Shown: positions 23,724 through 34,425 of the stretch, one piece after another | Numbering within the stretch: position 1 is the first letter of the stretch | How the letters are laid out: each line of letters starts with the position of its first letter | NCBI GenBank assembly: GCA_943736015.1 | Contig: OX031063.1 | Coordinates: forward strand, 7,545,001 to 7,609,000 | From: Tridacna crocea | Taxonomy: Eukaryota > Mollusca > Bivalvia > Cardiida > Cardiidae | Length of the DNA stretch: 64,000 bases | Direction: 5' to 3' | Translations under genes and position numbers: made by a program | Notes under the pieces: generated by a model | Database searches by the model: none | What the model was told of the DNA's origin: nothing | What the model saw: the letters and a program-made list of their open reading frames with translations, nothing else

Positions 23724-23952
23724 TTAACTCTTTACCAAACGAGAAAAATTTAGACTGGTCCAAATTGAAAGTATTTGCAGACGACAAAATAAAGGTGACT
23801 GAAAAATTGTAATTTGTTCTGGAAAGGGTAGAAAACATTGTGGGAAAAGGAGAAAATGCTGGTTACCAGCATTTTCTCCTTTTTCCACAGTGTTTTCAAA
23901 AGGCTTCTTTCTCAGGGGCATCAAAAGTAGGGATTGTGTGGTAATGGGTTAA
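23724..23952 (+). mobile_element. MITE A, complete
   Basis: TTAACTCTTTACCAAACGAG start, good core, end TGTGTGGTAATGGGTTAA. Confidence 0.94.
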
Positions 23953-24045
23953 TGAAATATTATGGAAAAAATTAGTAACTTCTTGTGTCTTACAAAACCA
24001 GAAAGAAAATGAAAAAAACAATGAGGAATTAGGAGCAATTGCAGT

Positions 24046-24254
24046 TTAACCCATTACCACACAATCTATACTTTTGACGACCCTGAGAAAGAAGCCTTTG
24101 AAAAACATTGTGGCAAAAGGAGAAAATGCTGGTAACCAGCATTTTCTTCTTTTTTCACAAGACAAATTTCAAATTTTCAGTCACTTTTATTTTGTCGTCT
24201 GCAAATGCTTTCAATTTGGACCAGCCTAAAATACTGTCGTTTGGTAATGGGTTG
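24046..24254 (-). mobile_element. MITE A, right core arm shortened
   Basis: The right side of the hairpin stops after TTTTTTCACAAG. TTAA left, TTGA right. Confidence 0.88.
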
Positions 24255-24475
24255 ACACAACAACAATATCGTAGACTAGACCAAATTGAAGGTATTTGCA
24301 GCCGACAAATTTAACGTAACTCATTTGATGATTTTCGCCCTTGGTTAGAGGAGAAAACATTTTGAGAAAAGGAGAAAATGCTGGTTACCAGCATGTTCTC
24401 CTTTTCCCACCATGTTTTCAAAAGGCTTCTTCCTCAGGGTCATTAAAAGTTCAGGTTGTGCTGTAAATGTTTAGA
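24251..24475 (+). mobile_element. MITE A, diverged
   Basis: GTAGACTAGACCAAATTGAA arm and core around GCTGGTTACCAGC; the ends have lost TTAA. A further D-like right-end remnant follows at about 24480-24575. Confidence 0.75.
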
Positions 24476-25180
24476 AGTTGTATTCAATGTATTTTTCAAG
24501 ATAAGGTTTAACTTGTTGACTGCAAGCCCACTCAGTTTGGTAAAGTCTAAAATTTCACTGTCAAGAAAAGGGTTACAAGAGGGTATAGGTCTTAAGTACC
24601 CAATACATCTGGGGTTTCCACTTAGTGTAAATTTGCGATGAAGCTTAACTATCGACTTGTTCAAATAGAAATTGGAACACAATACTGTTACATTAAAATA
24701 GCTGTGTTTGCCAAAATACTATCAGTGGAGTAAATGTTAGCTCATTTGTAAGATGAGCAATAGGTAGACATTTCGTTGTTTGATGTTTTGGAAGGAAATA
24801 TGTTGAGTTAAATTATTTTGAAATGGGAATTTGAGAGTTTTTTTTTTATATAATATTTGGATTTACATGTATATGGTAAATGCATTTTTTTTAAAGAAAA
24901 TACTGGTGATTTGTATTTTGATAAACTTTTGTTGGTTGATATTTTAGCGGCAGTACTTTTCATTGTTTTGTGTAAAATTATTTTGGAAGGAAAGTTTACT
25001 TCTAGAGAAGGTTATCTTGGACAGTTTAATAAAATAAAATTTCACATAATGATGTTCATTTTGTGGAAATTCATGATGATGATTATTTTGTTGCTTTGTA
25101 GTAGTAGTAGATCTGTTATTTCTGCTTAGACAGTTATGCTTTTTTGCTTGAGACATTTTCTCGGTTTTTACAACCTTGAG

Positions 25181-25288
25181 AAAAAAAAGCTTTTGAAAAC
25201 ATTGTGGGAGAAGGAGAAAATGCTGATTGCCAGTGCTGGCAATCAGCATTTTCTCCTTCTCCCACAATGTTTTCAAAAGCTTTTTTTT
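25181..25288. mobile_element. MITE core with perfect 53-bp arms
   Basis: Left arm 25181-25233 and right arm 25236-25288 are exact complements separated by TG. They carry private variants in both arms (GGGAGAAGG with CCTTCTCCC; GCTGATTGCC with GGCAATCAGC). No TTAA termini are evident outside. Confidence 0.93.
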
Positions 25289-25328
25289 GAAACATTTGAA
25301 ATTTTTTTGCATAAGGAGAAAGTACAAT

Positions 25329-25557
25329 TTAACCCTTTACCCCGTAAGGCATTTCTATAATATCTCTAATTGACCCTAAGTAACAGCAACGATGATGCCA
25401 CTTCTTATGTGTATATGACACCTTTTGATAGCATAGAAAACATTGCGACAAAAGGTGAAATTGCTCGTCACGAGCAATTTCACCTTTTTTCACAATGTTT
25501 TCAAAAGGCTCCTACAAGCAGTGCGTAGAAATGAGTATCTGTGGAGTAAAGGGTTAA
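25329..25557 (+). mobile_element. MITE C, complete
   Basis: Left end TTAACCCTTTACCCCGTAAG with GGCATTTCTATAATATC; core GTGAAATTGCTCGTCACGAG; right end TGAGTATCTGTGGAGTAAAG. Other C copies are at 46.6 and 62.3 kb. Confidence 0.92.
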
Positions 25558-25639
25558 GAGCAATTTCTCTGTAAGCTTCAAATTTGATCCTGAAGGAGTC
25601 TGAAAATATATTTTACATGTGCTCAATGAAAAGAACGTT

Positions 25640-25695
25640 TGATGCTCCTCTGCAGAAGTTATTGACCCATACCAGCCTGCACAGTCCATGCGGGC
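25640..25695. repeat. Small hairpin related to family J
   Basis: ACCCATACCAGCCTGC and GCGGGCTAACATGGGT are imperfect complements around ACAGTCCAT. This resembles the AGCCTGTGCAGTCCGCACAGGC centre of family J. Confidence 0.5.
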
Positions 25696-25835
25696 TAACA
25701 TGGGTAGTAATGTTTTCCTTTTGATCAATTTTTTGCATGTCCAAGAACCATTTTACCTTAAAATTCAGCCAGCTATTACATAAAATAAATTCTATAAATC
25801 AGAATTACATGATAATTTGTGTAATATGGTGCATT

Positions 25836-25898
25836 GAGGAGATGCATTGAGAAAATGCTGGTTACCAGCATTTTCGTCTTTTCCTACAATGTTTTAAA
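25836..25898. mobile_element. MITE A core remnant
   Basis: GAAAATGCTGGTTACCAGC with the right arm ending TCCTACAATGTTTTA; left arm mostly lost. Confidence 0.7.
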
Positions 25899-25901
25899 CT
25901 C

Positions 25902-26128
25902 TTAACTCTTTCCCAAACAAACCCTGGTTTTAATGTGTCTGCAGTAAAAGTCTTTGAAAACACTGTGGGAAAAGGAGAAATTGCTCGTAACGAGCAATTT
26001 CTCCATTTCCCAAAGTGTTTTCAACCCTTATTGAGAACTTTCTGAAATTTTCTCCAAATCTAAAATTGTAGTCAGCAAACTCTTTCGGTTTGGAAGGGTC
26101 CAAAATTTGTTGTTTGGGAAAGGGTTAA
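25902..26128 (-). mobile_element. MITE D, complete
   Basis: TTAACTCTTTCCCAAACAAA start; core AAATTGCTCGTAACGAGC; right arm with AACTCTTTCGGTTTGGAAGG; end GTTTGGGAAAGGGTTAA. A right-hand half of a MITE A copy follows to about 26223. Confidence 0.9.
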
Positions 26129-26224
26129 AGTCAAGTTTCAATTTTTGAGTCACATTTATTTTGTCGTCTGCAAATACTTTCAATTTGAACAAGTCTAAAA
26201 TTTTGTGGTTTGCTAAAGGGTAAT

Positions 26225-26415
26225 CAGAGCTTCAGTCAGAGGGAGTGATTCTGATTTCAAAAGTAAAAGTTTTTTTTTTTTTTTCTGCACTAAACCCTAT
26301 GTTGTTGGTACTCATTAGAACCGTCTCAATGAGATGATTCTAATGAATATCCACAACATAGGATTTGGAAGAGAAATGATGGATTTAGAATACCATCACT
26401 CCCTTTTATCTGGAG
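26225..26415. repeat. Imperfect fold-back of about 190 bp
   Basis: The outer arms pair AGAGGGAGTGATTCT with a GGAGTGATGGTATTC-type complement near 26375-26400. An inner hairpin is built on CCTATGTTGTTGG/CCACAACATAGG and CATTAGAA/TTCTAATG. A poly-T run at about 26269-26284 interrupts it. Possible decayed MITE. Confidence 0.45.
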
Positions 26416-26536
26416 CTCTGTGTATCGATGTTGTAATTAGGGAAGACCCTGTTCTAAATTTGTAGCTAACTGAAAGCCATAAAACAGGTTGAACATTCAT
26501 CAACTATCAGACTTAAAAAGGCATATTTATATTATT

Positions 26537-26765
26537 TTTACTCTTTCCCAAACAATCCCTGATTTTTACGGGTGTGGAACAGTAGCCTTTTGAAAACATT
26601 GTGGGAAAAGGAGAAAATGCTGGTAACCAGCATTTTCTCCTTTTCCCACAATGTTTTCTACCCAATCATACACAGAAATGATCTTGTCAGCAAGAGTTGA
26701 ATTGTCGTCTGCAAATGCTTTCAATTTGGTCTAGTCTAAAAGTTTGTCGTTTGGGAAAGGGTTAA
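26537..26765 (-). mobile_element. MITE A/D hybrid just upstream of protocadherin 1
   Basis: D-type terminal CTCTTTCCCAAACAA on both ends, with an A-type core (GCTGGTAACCAGC) and an A-type TCGTCTGCAAATGC arm. It ends about 55 bp before the 5' splice-acceptor of the gene's first coding exon. Confidence 0.88.
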
Positions 26766-26904
26766 GTACACATGAATTTGGTGGTAAAGTGATAGAAATA
26801 TTTTTTGTTTTACTTTCAGAATGACCTTGTAGATAGTTGTCTGCAGAAAATCGTCATGGGAATGGTTGCAACCACATTTCTTATTACCGGTACTTAGAAA
26901 GAAG

Positions 26905-29616
26905 ATGGCTGTCATTGATTATGCTACAATCATAACTGTTACATCATTGTTGATTGGTTGTGTTCTTACCCAGGATGCAACTGTCAAGTTCACAGTCAGA
27001 GAAGAGAGACCAATCAACACCCTTGTTGGAAGTGTAGCAGTGGAAAGTCTTTTATTCACTAATATGAGTAATGGAGAATTTCAAGAGCTGACTTTTCAAA
27101 TTCTTACGCTTGGAAACAAATATGTGAATATGTTTTACATTGGAAATGATACAGGACTACTTTGGACCAATGAGGTAATTGATAGAGAGGAGTTTCTGGA
27201 CTGTTTTGAAACATGTGAAATTGATTTCAATGTCGGGGTATATGATACTGATCTTACAGTTGTACCAAAGATCATAAAGACAATCATTAACATTGATGAT
27301 TTCAATGACCACAGTCCAGAGTTTCTATTTTCACAGCAAGAGCTGAGAGTATCCGAGGCCACTGATGTTGGTGAGGTGATAATACGGGAATCAGCCATGG
27401 ACTTGGACGGCGATCCACGTCTTTCAGTGCAGACATACACCTTGCTTCCACAAACAGAGAACTTTGAACTAAAAACTGTAGAAGGAGAAGAACTTGCTTT
27501 TGAAATTCTTCTCAAGCAGAAACTTGACAGAGAAACGGCACCTCTGTATAAAATTGTTGTTATTGCTATAGATGGTGGTTCTTCCATAAGGAATACAGGG
27601 ACCCTGATGTTAGATATTATAGTTACTGATGATAATGATAATTTCCCAGAATTCACCAAGAAAATGTACAATGCTTCTATTGCAGAAAATGTGACAGTTA
27701 ATTCAACAGTTTTAGTGGTAGAGGCTTCTGATATAGATCATGGAGATAATGCTAAAATTACTTACATGTTCAGCAATCGAGTACCAGACAGAGTTTTGAA
27801 ACATTTCAGTATAAATTCTACATCAGGAGAATTGACAGTCTCACATGCTATTGATTATGATGAGGAAAAAGAAAAAGAATTTGACTTTCAAATTCTTGCA
27901 GTTGACCATGGCTCACCACAGAAATCTACAGCAGTTGATATCTATGTTAAGATTGAAGATGTAAATGATAACTTTCCACAAATCAACATATTTCAACCAC
28001 CTGGTGGAACTGTCCTATCTGAACATGCAGTTGTTGACAGTTTTGTAGCACATGTTGAAGTAACTGATAAAGACAGTGGAAACAATGGAATGGTGACATG
28101 TAACATTCTAGATCCACATTTCAGACTTGATGATTTTGGAATTGAAAATAACTACAGGATAGTTCTAGATCAAAGTTTGGATCACGATACAAAACCAGAA
28201 CATAATGTTTCAATAATTTGCCAGGATAAAGGTGATCTTCCAAAGCAAAACAAAGCTCATTTTATTGTACATGTATCTGACAGAAATGACAATCCTCCTG
28301 AATTTACACTGGAAAAATACACTGCAACAGTTACTGAAAATAATGAAAAAGGACTTTATATTCTAGAGGTATCTGCAAGAGATGAAGATAGTGGTCTTAA
28401 TGGTGAAGTCAGATATTCACTTCAAGCAGAATCAGCTGAACTGTTTGTTATTGATCCTCTCACAGGTGTTATAACCACAAATGTGAGTTTGGACAGGGAA
28501 ACACATGGTGATGAAATCATCTTCAGAGTTCTTGCTACAGATGGAGGCGATCCAGAAAATGTTTCCACAGGAACTGTTGTTGTCAGGGTGATGGATTTAA
28601 ATGACAATGCACCAATTTTTTCCTCAGATCCGTTTGAATTCCATGTGTATGAAAATCAACCGAACAGCACACAAGTAGGCAACATAACTGTAAGTGACCC
28701 AGATAAAGGTCTCAATGGTACCTTTTACATGAAATACCCAATAAGTCCTGATGTTCTGGAATATTTTACATTTTCTGACAATGGTATAATAACAACAACC
28801 AAGCCATTGGATAGAGAACTACAATCCACCCACATGTTTTATGTACATGCTGTTGACTATGGGGGAAGGACTAGCTCAGCTCTAGTTGTTGTTTCTGTCA
28901 AGGATGAAAATGACAACATTCCACAGATTACTTATCCAGACAGTGAAGACAACATGAATAATATACCTGTGTCTACATTGCCAGGGTCTTCAGTGCTTCA
29001 AGTGACTGCAAGAGATTATGATGAAGGAGAAAATGCACAATTGTATTACTACATAGACAGTAACAATGCAAGTTACACATTCTCTATGAACTTAGATACA
29101 GGAGTTATGTACATCAATAACACAATGCATACAAGTGACATAAACGTTGTGTATAGATTTACTATTCGTGTAATGGATGGAGGGAACCCAAGACTGTCCA
29201 CCAATAGAACATTATATATCAGAATTGTTGAGGGTGAAGCTCAAAGGGATGTGGACACCACTCAGGCTAAAACAAACCTCATAATAGTAGTAGTAGTTGT
29301 AGTATCAGTGACACTGGTATTATCATTGATCATGATAACAATTATGATCCGCATCTGTGTGGGTGGACGCCGTAAAAATGGAAGCACAGCATCTTCGGAG
29401 ATAATCATTGAATCGAAAGAATTAGATCCAAGGTTACTGGACTCTTCCATGTCATCTACGTCATCTAAAGATTCCAATGGAAATGAGAAACTGAGGAGTG
29501 ATTTTCCTAATAGTTATCTACAACCAGAGAGAGAAAATAGTTCTGTACCATTCACTAATTTATCAACAGTTGACAAACATCTAGATGATCAGATATATAT
29601 CGAAAAAGCTAAGCAG
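26905..29616 (+). CDS. Protocadherin 1, exon 1 (signal peptide, seven cadherin repeats, membrane span, start of tail)
   Basis: Large exon encoding 904 residues of a calcium-dependent homophilic adhesion receptor of the protocadherin type. I chose the ATG that begins MAVIDYATIITVTSLLIGC because it opens a signal peptide, and the in-frame codons upstream contain no ATG before a TAG. A splice acceptor (ttttactttcag) ends at 26819, so a 5' UTR exon lies further upstream. Seven EC repeats are seen, with calcium-linker motifs DFNDHSPEF (about residue 131), DDNDNFPEF (241), EDVNDNFPQ (350), DRNDNPPEF (459), DLNDNAPIF (563) and DENDNIPQI (666). A membrane span rich in I and V lies near residues 790-815. 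There are no EGF or laminin-G domains, as in delta-1-like protocadherins. The exon ends AAG CAG|gtaaac in phase 0. Retention of the intron would add a short tail ending at a TAA inside a MITE. EC1 has a weak linker (DFNDH). Its paralogue is the minus-strand gene at 44466-61971. Confidence 0.93.
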
Positions 29617-29651
29617 GTAAACATTATTAATTTTGTTTATTGCTATTCTAT

Positions 29652-29905
29652 TTAAACCCTTTAACACACAATCCCAACTTGAAGAAACTTCTTGAGAAAG
29701 AAGTCTATAGAAGTCTTCAGAAAACATTGTTAGAAAAGGAGAAAATGCTGGTAACCAGCATTTTCTCCGTTTCCCACAATGTTTTCCACAATATTTTCCA
29801 CCCTATCAAATTCAGAAATCATCATATGAACAAGATTTAATTTGTTTTCTGCAGATACTTTGAATTTGGTCTAGTCAAAAAATTTGTTGTTTTGTAAAAA
29901 ATTAA
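29652..29905 (-). mobile_element. MITE A, complete, starting 36 bp into intron 1 of protocadherin 1
   Basis: TTAA ends and core around GCTGGTAACCAGC. The right arm has a small duplication (CACAATGTTTTCCACAATAT). Its left TTAA contains the TAA that ends the intron-retained reading frame. Confidence 0.88.
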
Positions 29906-30225
29906 CCATTTCCGAAGCAGTCCTGTGTTTTTCATATTACTGGGGAAGAGGTCTTTAGAGAACATTGTGGAGAAGGGAGAAAATGCTGATAACCAGCCTT
30001 CTCTGAAAATGTTAACTCTTTACCAAAGAACAACAATTTAGACTGGTCCAATATGAAAGAAACTGCACATGAAAAATTGAATATGATTCAAATGTGTACA
30101 TTTCTCTCGGATAGCACAGAAACATTGATAGAAAAGGAGAAAATGGTATCACCCGTAATTTTTCCTCTTCCTACAATGTTTTCAAAAGCCTTGTTCATCA
30201 AAGCGTCATTCAGCTTCATGAACCT
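29902..30225. mobile_element. Two broken MITE A copies
   Basis: A left half in the minus orientation (29902-30015) meets a diverged plus copy from the TTAA at 30012. The latter has GACTGGTCCA and a core with a mismatched loop (GGTATCACCCG). Confidence 0.75.
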
Positions 30226-30246
30226 ATACTGCCATTATGAACAACT

Positions 30247-30550
30247 AGCTGAGCCTGGGTAGGTCAGTCGGTAGCATAAAGGACTCAAGAACGTGGTTGC
30301 GATCCCCGGCTAGGCCAATTTCTTTCTGAGGATTGATGATAGTCATTGTTACAGGATTCATACCCCTCTCACTGCTGACCATTGTTTTGACGATGGTTAT
30401 GTGGGAAAGCAGCCAGTGGCTTGGAAAGAAAATTATGCAGAGTACTGGTTAAAAGAGAAGCCAGGAAAGCATGGATAGATGCATTGGCCACCATGATGTA
30501 ACTGAAATAATGTTGAAACAGCGTTAAACACCATTCAATGAATCAATTAT
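30247..30550 (+). mobile_element. tRNA-derived SINE, type L
   Basis: Head GGGTAGGTCAGTCGGTAGCA with B-box-like GGTTGCGATCCCCGGC. The body has GACGATGGTTATGTGGGAAA and TTGGAAAGAAAATTATGCAG. The end GTTGAAACAGCGTTAAACACC followed by ATTCAATGAATCAATT is a tail type common in mollusc SINEs. It lies in intron 1 of protocadherin 1. Confidence 0.7.
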
Positions 30551-30684
30551 GAACAACTAACATTTAACATCTTAAGATCTTATCTAATCATGTCTGTGAT
30601 ATGATTTTGACAAGAAAAAAGAGGAAAAAAAGCTCATTTGACACTCAATTACCAGTTTTTACCCTAAAATTAAAAAGGTTATTC

Positions 30685-30777
30685 ATAGCACTAGCATTTT
30701 CTCCTTTTCCCACAATGTTTTCTAAAGCGGTCTTTTTCAGGGTCGTCAAAAGTAGGTATTGTGTGGTAATGGGTTAA
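30685..30777 (+). mobile_element. MITE A, right half
   Basis: Right core arm AGCATTTTCTCCTTTTCCC to the end TGTGTGGTAATGGGTTAA. Confidence 0.85.
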
Positions 30778-30953
30778 AGGGCAGACCATTCTAGTGTCTC
30801 TGACTTAAACCCGTAGTCAGCTAAGAGCAATTCGAGACACTTTTGCAGACAGTGTAGGCTTAGATCAGACAACACAAGATGATAAATTTATCCATGGTAA
30901 AAGATAATAATATAACTAAATGTATATAGACATATTAGGGATTTAAATGGGGA

Positions 30954-31231
30954 ATTAACTTATTACCAAATAACAAAATTTTAGACCTCTCCAAATTGAA
31001 AACACTTATCAAACAATAAAAGAAATGTAACTCAAAAATTGAAATTTAGAAAATGTAGAAAACATTTTGGGAAAAGGAGAAAATGCTGGTTACCATCATT
31101 TTCTCCTTTTCCCACAATGTTTTCTACCCTTCACAAGATAAATTTCATATTTTCAGTCACTTTTATGTAGTCGTCTGCAAATGCTTTCGATTTGGACAAA
31201 CTTAAAATTTTGTCGTTTGGTAAGGAGTTAT
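30954..31231. mobile_element. MITE A, fully symmetrical variant
   Basis: Both ends are of the GACAAAATTTTAGAC type, so the whole 278-bp element is one imperfect palindrome with arms of about 130 bp. The core centre is GCTGGTTACCATC. Confidence 0.88.
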
Positions 31232-31468
31232 TTAAAGCCGTCTGCTGCTTATAATTGTAAAAGGTGACTATAATTAGAAAAGGATTTGAGAGGAACTAAA
31301 GAATTACAAGTACAAAAGACATCCTTGGTAATTTGTTTGAAAGTAAATTTTATTTTAATTGGCCGCTCATTATGTTTATCTGAGCAATTAGTAATTTTCT
31401 TGTGGCAGTGAAACAATTAAACTCAAAAGATCAGTTGTTTCATTCTCTCTCTACAGGCCAAACAAAAT

Positions 31469-31892
31469 TTAACTCTTTACCAAATGACTAAATTTTAAAC
31501 TTTTTTTCAAATTTAACCTATTTATATTACATCAATTGAGAAACAAGTTCTTACAACTTATACTAATCTCTCTTGAGTCTGCTTCCTGGGAACTACACTA
31601 GTTTTTGTGCCAAATGTGTGGGCCAATGAAAAATTCCAAAGTTGGCACCCACTACAGGGCATTGAACTCAGGACCTCATGGTTTTAAAGGAGGCCAACAC
31701 TCTACCTAACAGCCACGGACACCACTTTCTCAAATTGACAGCAACTGCAATCAAAAGAAATAGTAGAACTTAAAATTTTAAACTACTCCTTGCAAGGACA
31801 GGTTCCAGCATTTTCTCCTTTTCCCACATTGTTTTCGTAAGTAGTCTTTCTTTAGGTCATCAAAACTCAGGATTTTGTAGTACCCAATGAGA
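31469..31892 (+). mobile_element. MITE A split by a SINE
   Basis: Left end TTAACTCTTTACCAAATGAC, then a type K SINE, then a right core arm and a worn right end. Confidence 0.75.
31520..31730 (-). mobile_element. tRNA-derived SINE, type K, inserted in a MITE
   Basis: Same body as the 16.8-kb copy, with a recognisable B-box complement (GGGCATTGAACTCAGGACC). It splits a sub-family A MITE (31469-31892) and so is younger than that copy. Confidence 0.65.
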
Positions 31893-32039
31893 TAGGACTA
31901 ATTTTGTACACAAATCACATCGCAATCAAGATTTCCAAGTCTCACGGTACCTCATGAAATCATGCCTTATAGCCTTGGATTTTACCTGTTTATGACACAA
32001 AGATTGATAAGAACCTGCCAGTTTCACTCTTTTTGAAAA

Positions 32040-32250
32040 TGTTATAGACTACTAGTTCATACTAAAAGCAGTGTCAGACAACAAATTAAGAATGTCTTGA
32101 TTAATGAATTTTTTGTCTCTGACAGGGTAGAAAACCATGTATAAAAAGGAGAAAATACTGGTCACCAGCATTTTGTCCTTTTTCCACAATGTTTTCATTA
32201 GCCTTTTTTCACAGGATTGTTGGGGTAAAAAGTCAGGTGTATTTTGAAAC
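32040..32250 (+). mobile_element. MITE E, diverged
   Basis: Left arm with GCAGTGTCAGACAACAAATTA and a core around GGTCACCAGC. The left-arm signature is shared with 38719-38962, defining sub-family E. Confidence 0.65.
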
Positions 32251-32654
32251 AAAGAGACAACGGATTGACCAGTAAAATTTTGTTTCACATTTCATGTTGT
32301 TATCATTCTTTTACTTTGTTATGGCATTGGTTATGTACCTGTATTTGTAGACACCATAGGAAGTGAGTAATGTTTTTTGTCCTTATGGATGAGGACAGGA
32401 AGATTTTTTAAAGAACAAGAAGAAAAGCTTTCTGAATTTAAGAAAGTGCCAAACCTGTAATTTTGAGATAAACTGTTTCAATAATTAACTTATTTTGTAT
32501 GTGTTAATTACCGTAATCAGTGCTCACACTACAATACGGTTATTATAATTAACTTTTCTTTTGTGAAGTTGTCTGGTGCCTTGGCTGTCTGTTCAGATCA
32601 GCAAACATTATGAGAACATAGAATGATTTCACTAAATGCCAGCAGTTATTCTCT

Positions 32655-32945
32655 GTAACCCTTATGACACAATCCTGAGTTTTAACAAACCTGTAAGAAA
32701 GCTTTTGAAAACATGTGCGAAAAAGGAGAAAATGCTGGTAACCAGCATTTTCTCCTTTTTCCACAATGTTTTCTATTCTAAATCAGACTGAAACCATCAT
32801 TTGATCCACATCTAAATTGTCATCTGCAACAATGTTTTCTACCCTTCCCAATTCAAATTTCAACTTGTCATTCACTTCTACCTTTTCATGTGCTCATCTT
32901 TCAATTGTGACTAGTCTAAAATTTTGTTGTTTGGTAAAGAATTAA
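32655..32945 (-). mobile_element. MITE A with internal duplication
   Basis: Good core; then the segment from CAACAATGTTTTCTACCC through the TCATCTGCAA arm is present twice. TTAA closes it on the right. Confidence 0.82.
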
Positions 32946-33550
32946 ACCAGTATTGCTGTACCCACTAGGATTGTCTCAAACAAACAGATCCAAAAGCTGT
33001 TAATCTGGAAAAGTCTCAACTTACAAGTTCCAAAATTTATTGCACAAAGGCCTGTGGCCCATACACAAACATATAAACAAAAATAATATCGTCGGTTTGC
33101 CGATGATGTTACAAATACAGGACAGTGAGTGGTTAAATGGCTGGCAAACAATTGGTAAAACAAATGCTCCTAACTGAAAATGTCCAGATAGTTTTTTCTT
33201 ACATCGAGGGCATAGTAAATGTGCATAGCAAGATTTGTTATAGTATTTGTATTTGAGTTAGACATAAAATTGTAAAATTTCTCTTGTGTGGGAATAATTT
33301 TGTTCCCTCTACAATAATGGAATGTAACTAGATTTTAAATCAGAATACAGAGTACATATTAACAAAAAGTGGAATTCATCCTCAACATAACAATCAAAGT
33401 AAAAGTAAGTCTAAAACTTCTTTATCAGGCAAATAGTCAAGAAATGAAATGAGTTTATCCTAGAATGACAGAATAAAATAACTTGTCACAAAATATTGTA
33501 ATGGATCACAAGTTTCGCTAGTTTGATTTTCCTCCACCATATTTTTTCAG

Positions 33551-33689
33551 TTTGGTTACGAGATGAGCAAGAAGATAGACGAAACAAACAGTGACAACTC
33601 GGGCGAGATGGAGACCAGGGACAGTGGGCAGGGAGGCAGTGACCTAGATATGAATAGTCTGTCAGAGTTACCTGTCCTTGATATACCAG
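33551..33689 (+). CDS. Protocadherin 1, exon 2 (cytoplasmic DSG-rich motif)
   Basis: Small internal exon of 139 nt, entered in phase 0 after a tttttcag acceptor and left in phase 1 at ccag|gtaatg. It encodes a stretch starting FGYEMSKKIDETNSDNSG, followed by METRDSGQGGSDLD and SLSELPVLDIP. It is clearly homologous to exon 3 of the minus-strand paralogue (TSDSGRGGSEEDIHSN), with the same phase. Acidic DSGxGxS motifs recur in cytoplasmic tails of many protocadherins. The join to exon 1 is predicted from phase and homology, not from transcript data. Confidence 0.85.
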
Positions 33690-33850
33690 GTAATGTATAT
33701 TTGTCTGTTTTTGTGTTTGTTTGTGGAAATGAATGAAAAATGCGTTCAGATGGGAACCTGGAGAAAGAAAACAGGACAGCAAAGGTTCTGCTATTGAAAA
33801 GAGCTTGGTAACCTGTTCTTGATAGCAGCCAGGCAGCTCTGATATATTTA

Positions 33851-34025
33851 TCAACCCTTTACCTAACAATCCCTGATTTTTACGACCCTGAAATAGAAGC
33901 CTTTTGAAAACACTGTGGGAAAAGGAGAAAAAGCATTTTCTCCTATTCCCCCCATGTTTTCTACCCTGCTGGAAACAAATGCTTTCAATTTGGACCAGTC
34001 TAAAATTTTGTTGTTTGGTAAAACA
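33851..34025 (-). mobile_element. MITE A, shortened core and arm, in intron 2 of protocadherin 1
   Basis: TCAACCCTTTACCTAACAAT start; the core is reduced to GGAGAAAAAGCATTTTCTCC; the right arm is deleted up to AAATGCTTTCAATTTGG. Confidence 0.85.
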
Positions 34026-34176
34026 GGTGACATTCCAAGACTCTCCACTGATAGTCTTAAGCAGTCTGTCTCAGCCAATCAGAATGCTAGACTTTTTGAA
34101 TTCAAATTTAAGATACTCAGGGTTTGTTTGTTTAGGAAGATTACCATATTTTCTCATGATTTCATTATTTTTTAAT

Positions 34177-34406
34177 TTAACTCTTTACCACATGGTATGA
34201 TACTATAGACTGGTCCAAATTGAATGCATGTTGAGACATAACATAACATGAAGCTCAAATATTTGCTTTGTTTTTCTGAAAGGTTAGAAAACATTGTGGA
34301 AAAAGGAGAAAATGCTGGTTACCAGCATTTTCTCCTTTTTCTAAAATGTTTTCAAAAGTCTTCTCTGTCAGGGTCGATAAAACTTGGAATTGTATGTAAT
34401 GGATTA
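34177..34406 (+). mobile_element. MITE A, complete, ending 19 bp before a splice acceptor
   Basis: TTAA ends and a good core (GCTGGTTACCAGC). Its right end GTAATGGATTAA supplies most of the region where the branch point of intron 2 must lie. Confidence 0.9.
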
Positions 34407-34425
34407 ATGATTATTTTCCTTACAG

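Noticed and set aside
24857..25129. 90-aa hydrophobic plus-strand ORF
   Set aside because: Composition reflects AT-rich DNA (Ile, Leu, Phe runs); no start context or homology seen.
27135..27671. Minus-strand 178-aa ORF within protocadherin 1
   Set aside because: Antisense shadow of the cadherin repeats; no independent motif.
29617..33550. A counterpart of the extra exon of protocadherin 2 in intron 1 of protocadherin 1
   Set aside because: Looked for an acceptor-donor pair with a phase 0/0 frame and a similar peptide; only MITE and SINE sequence was found.
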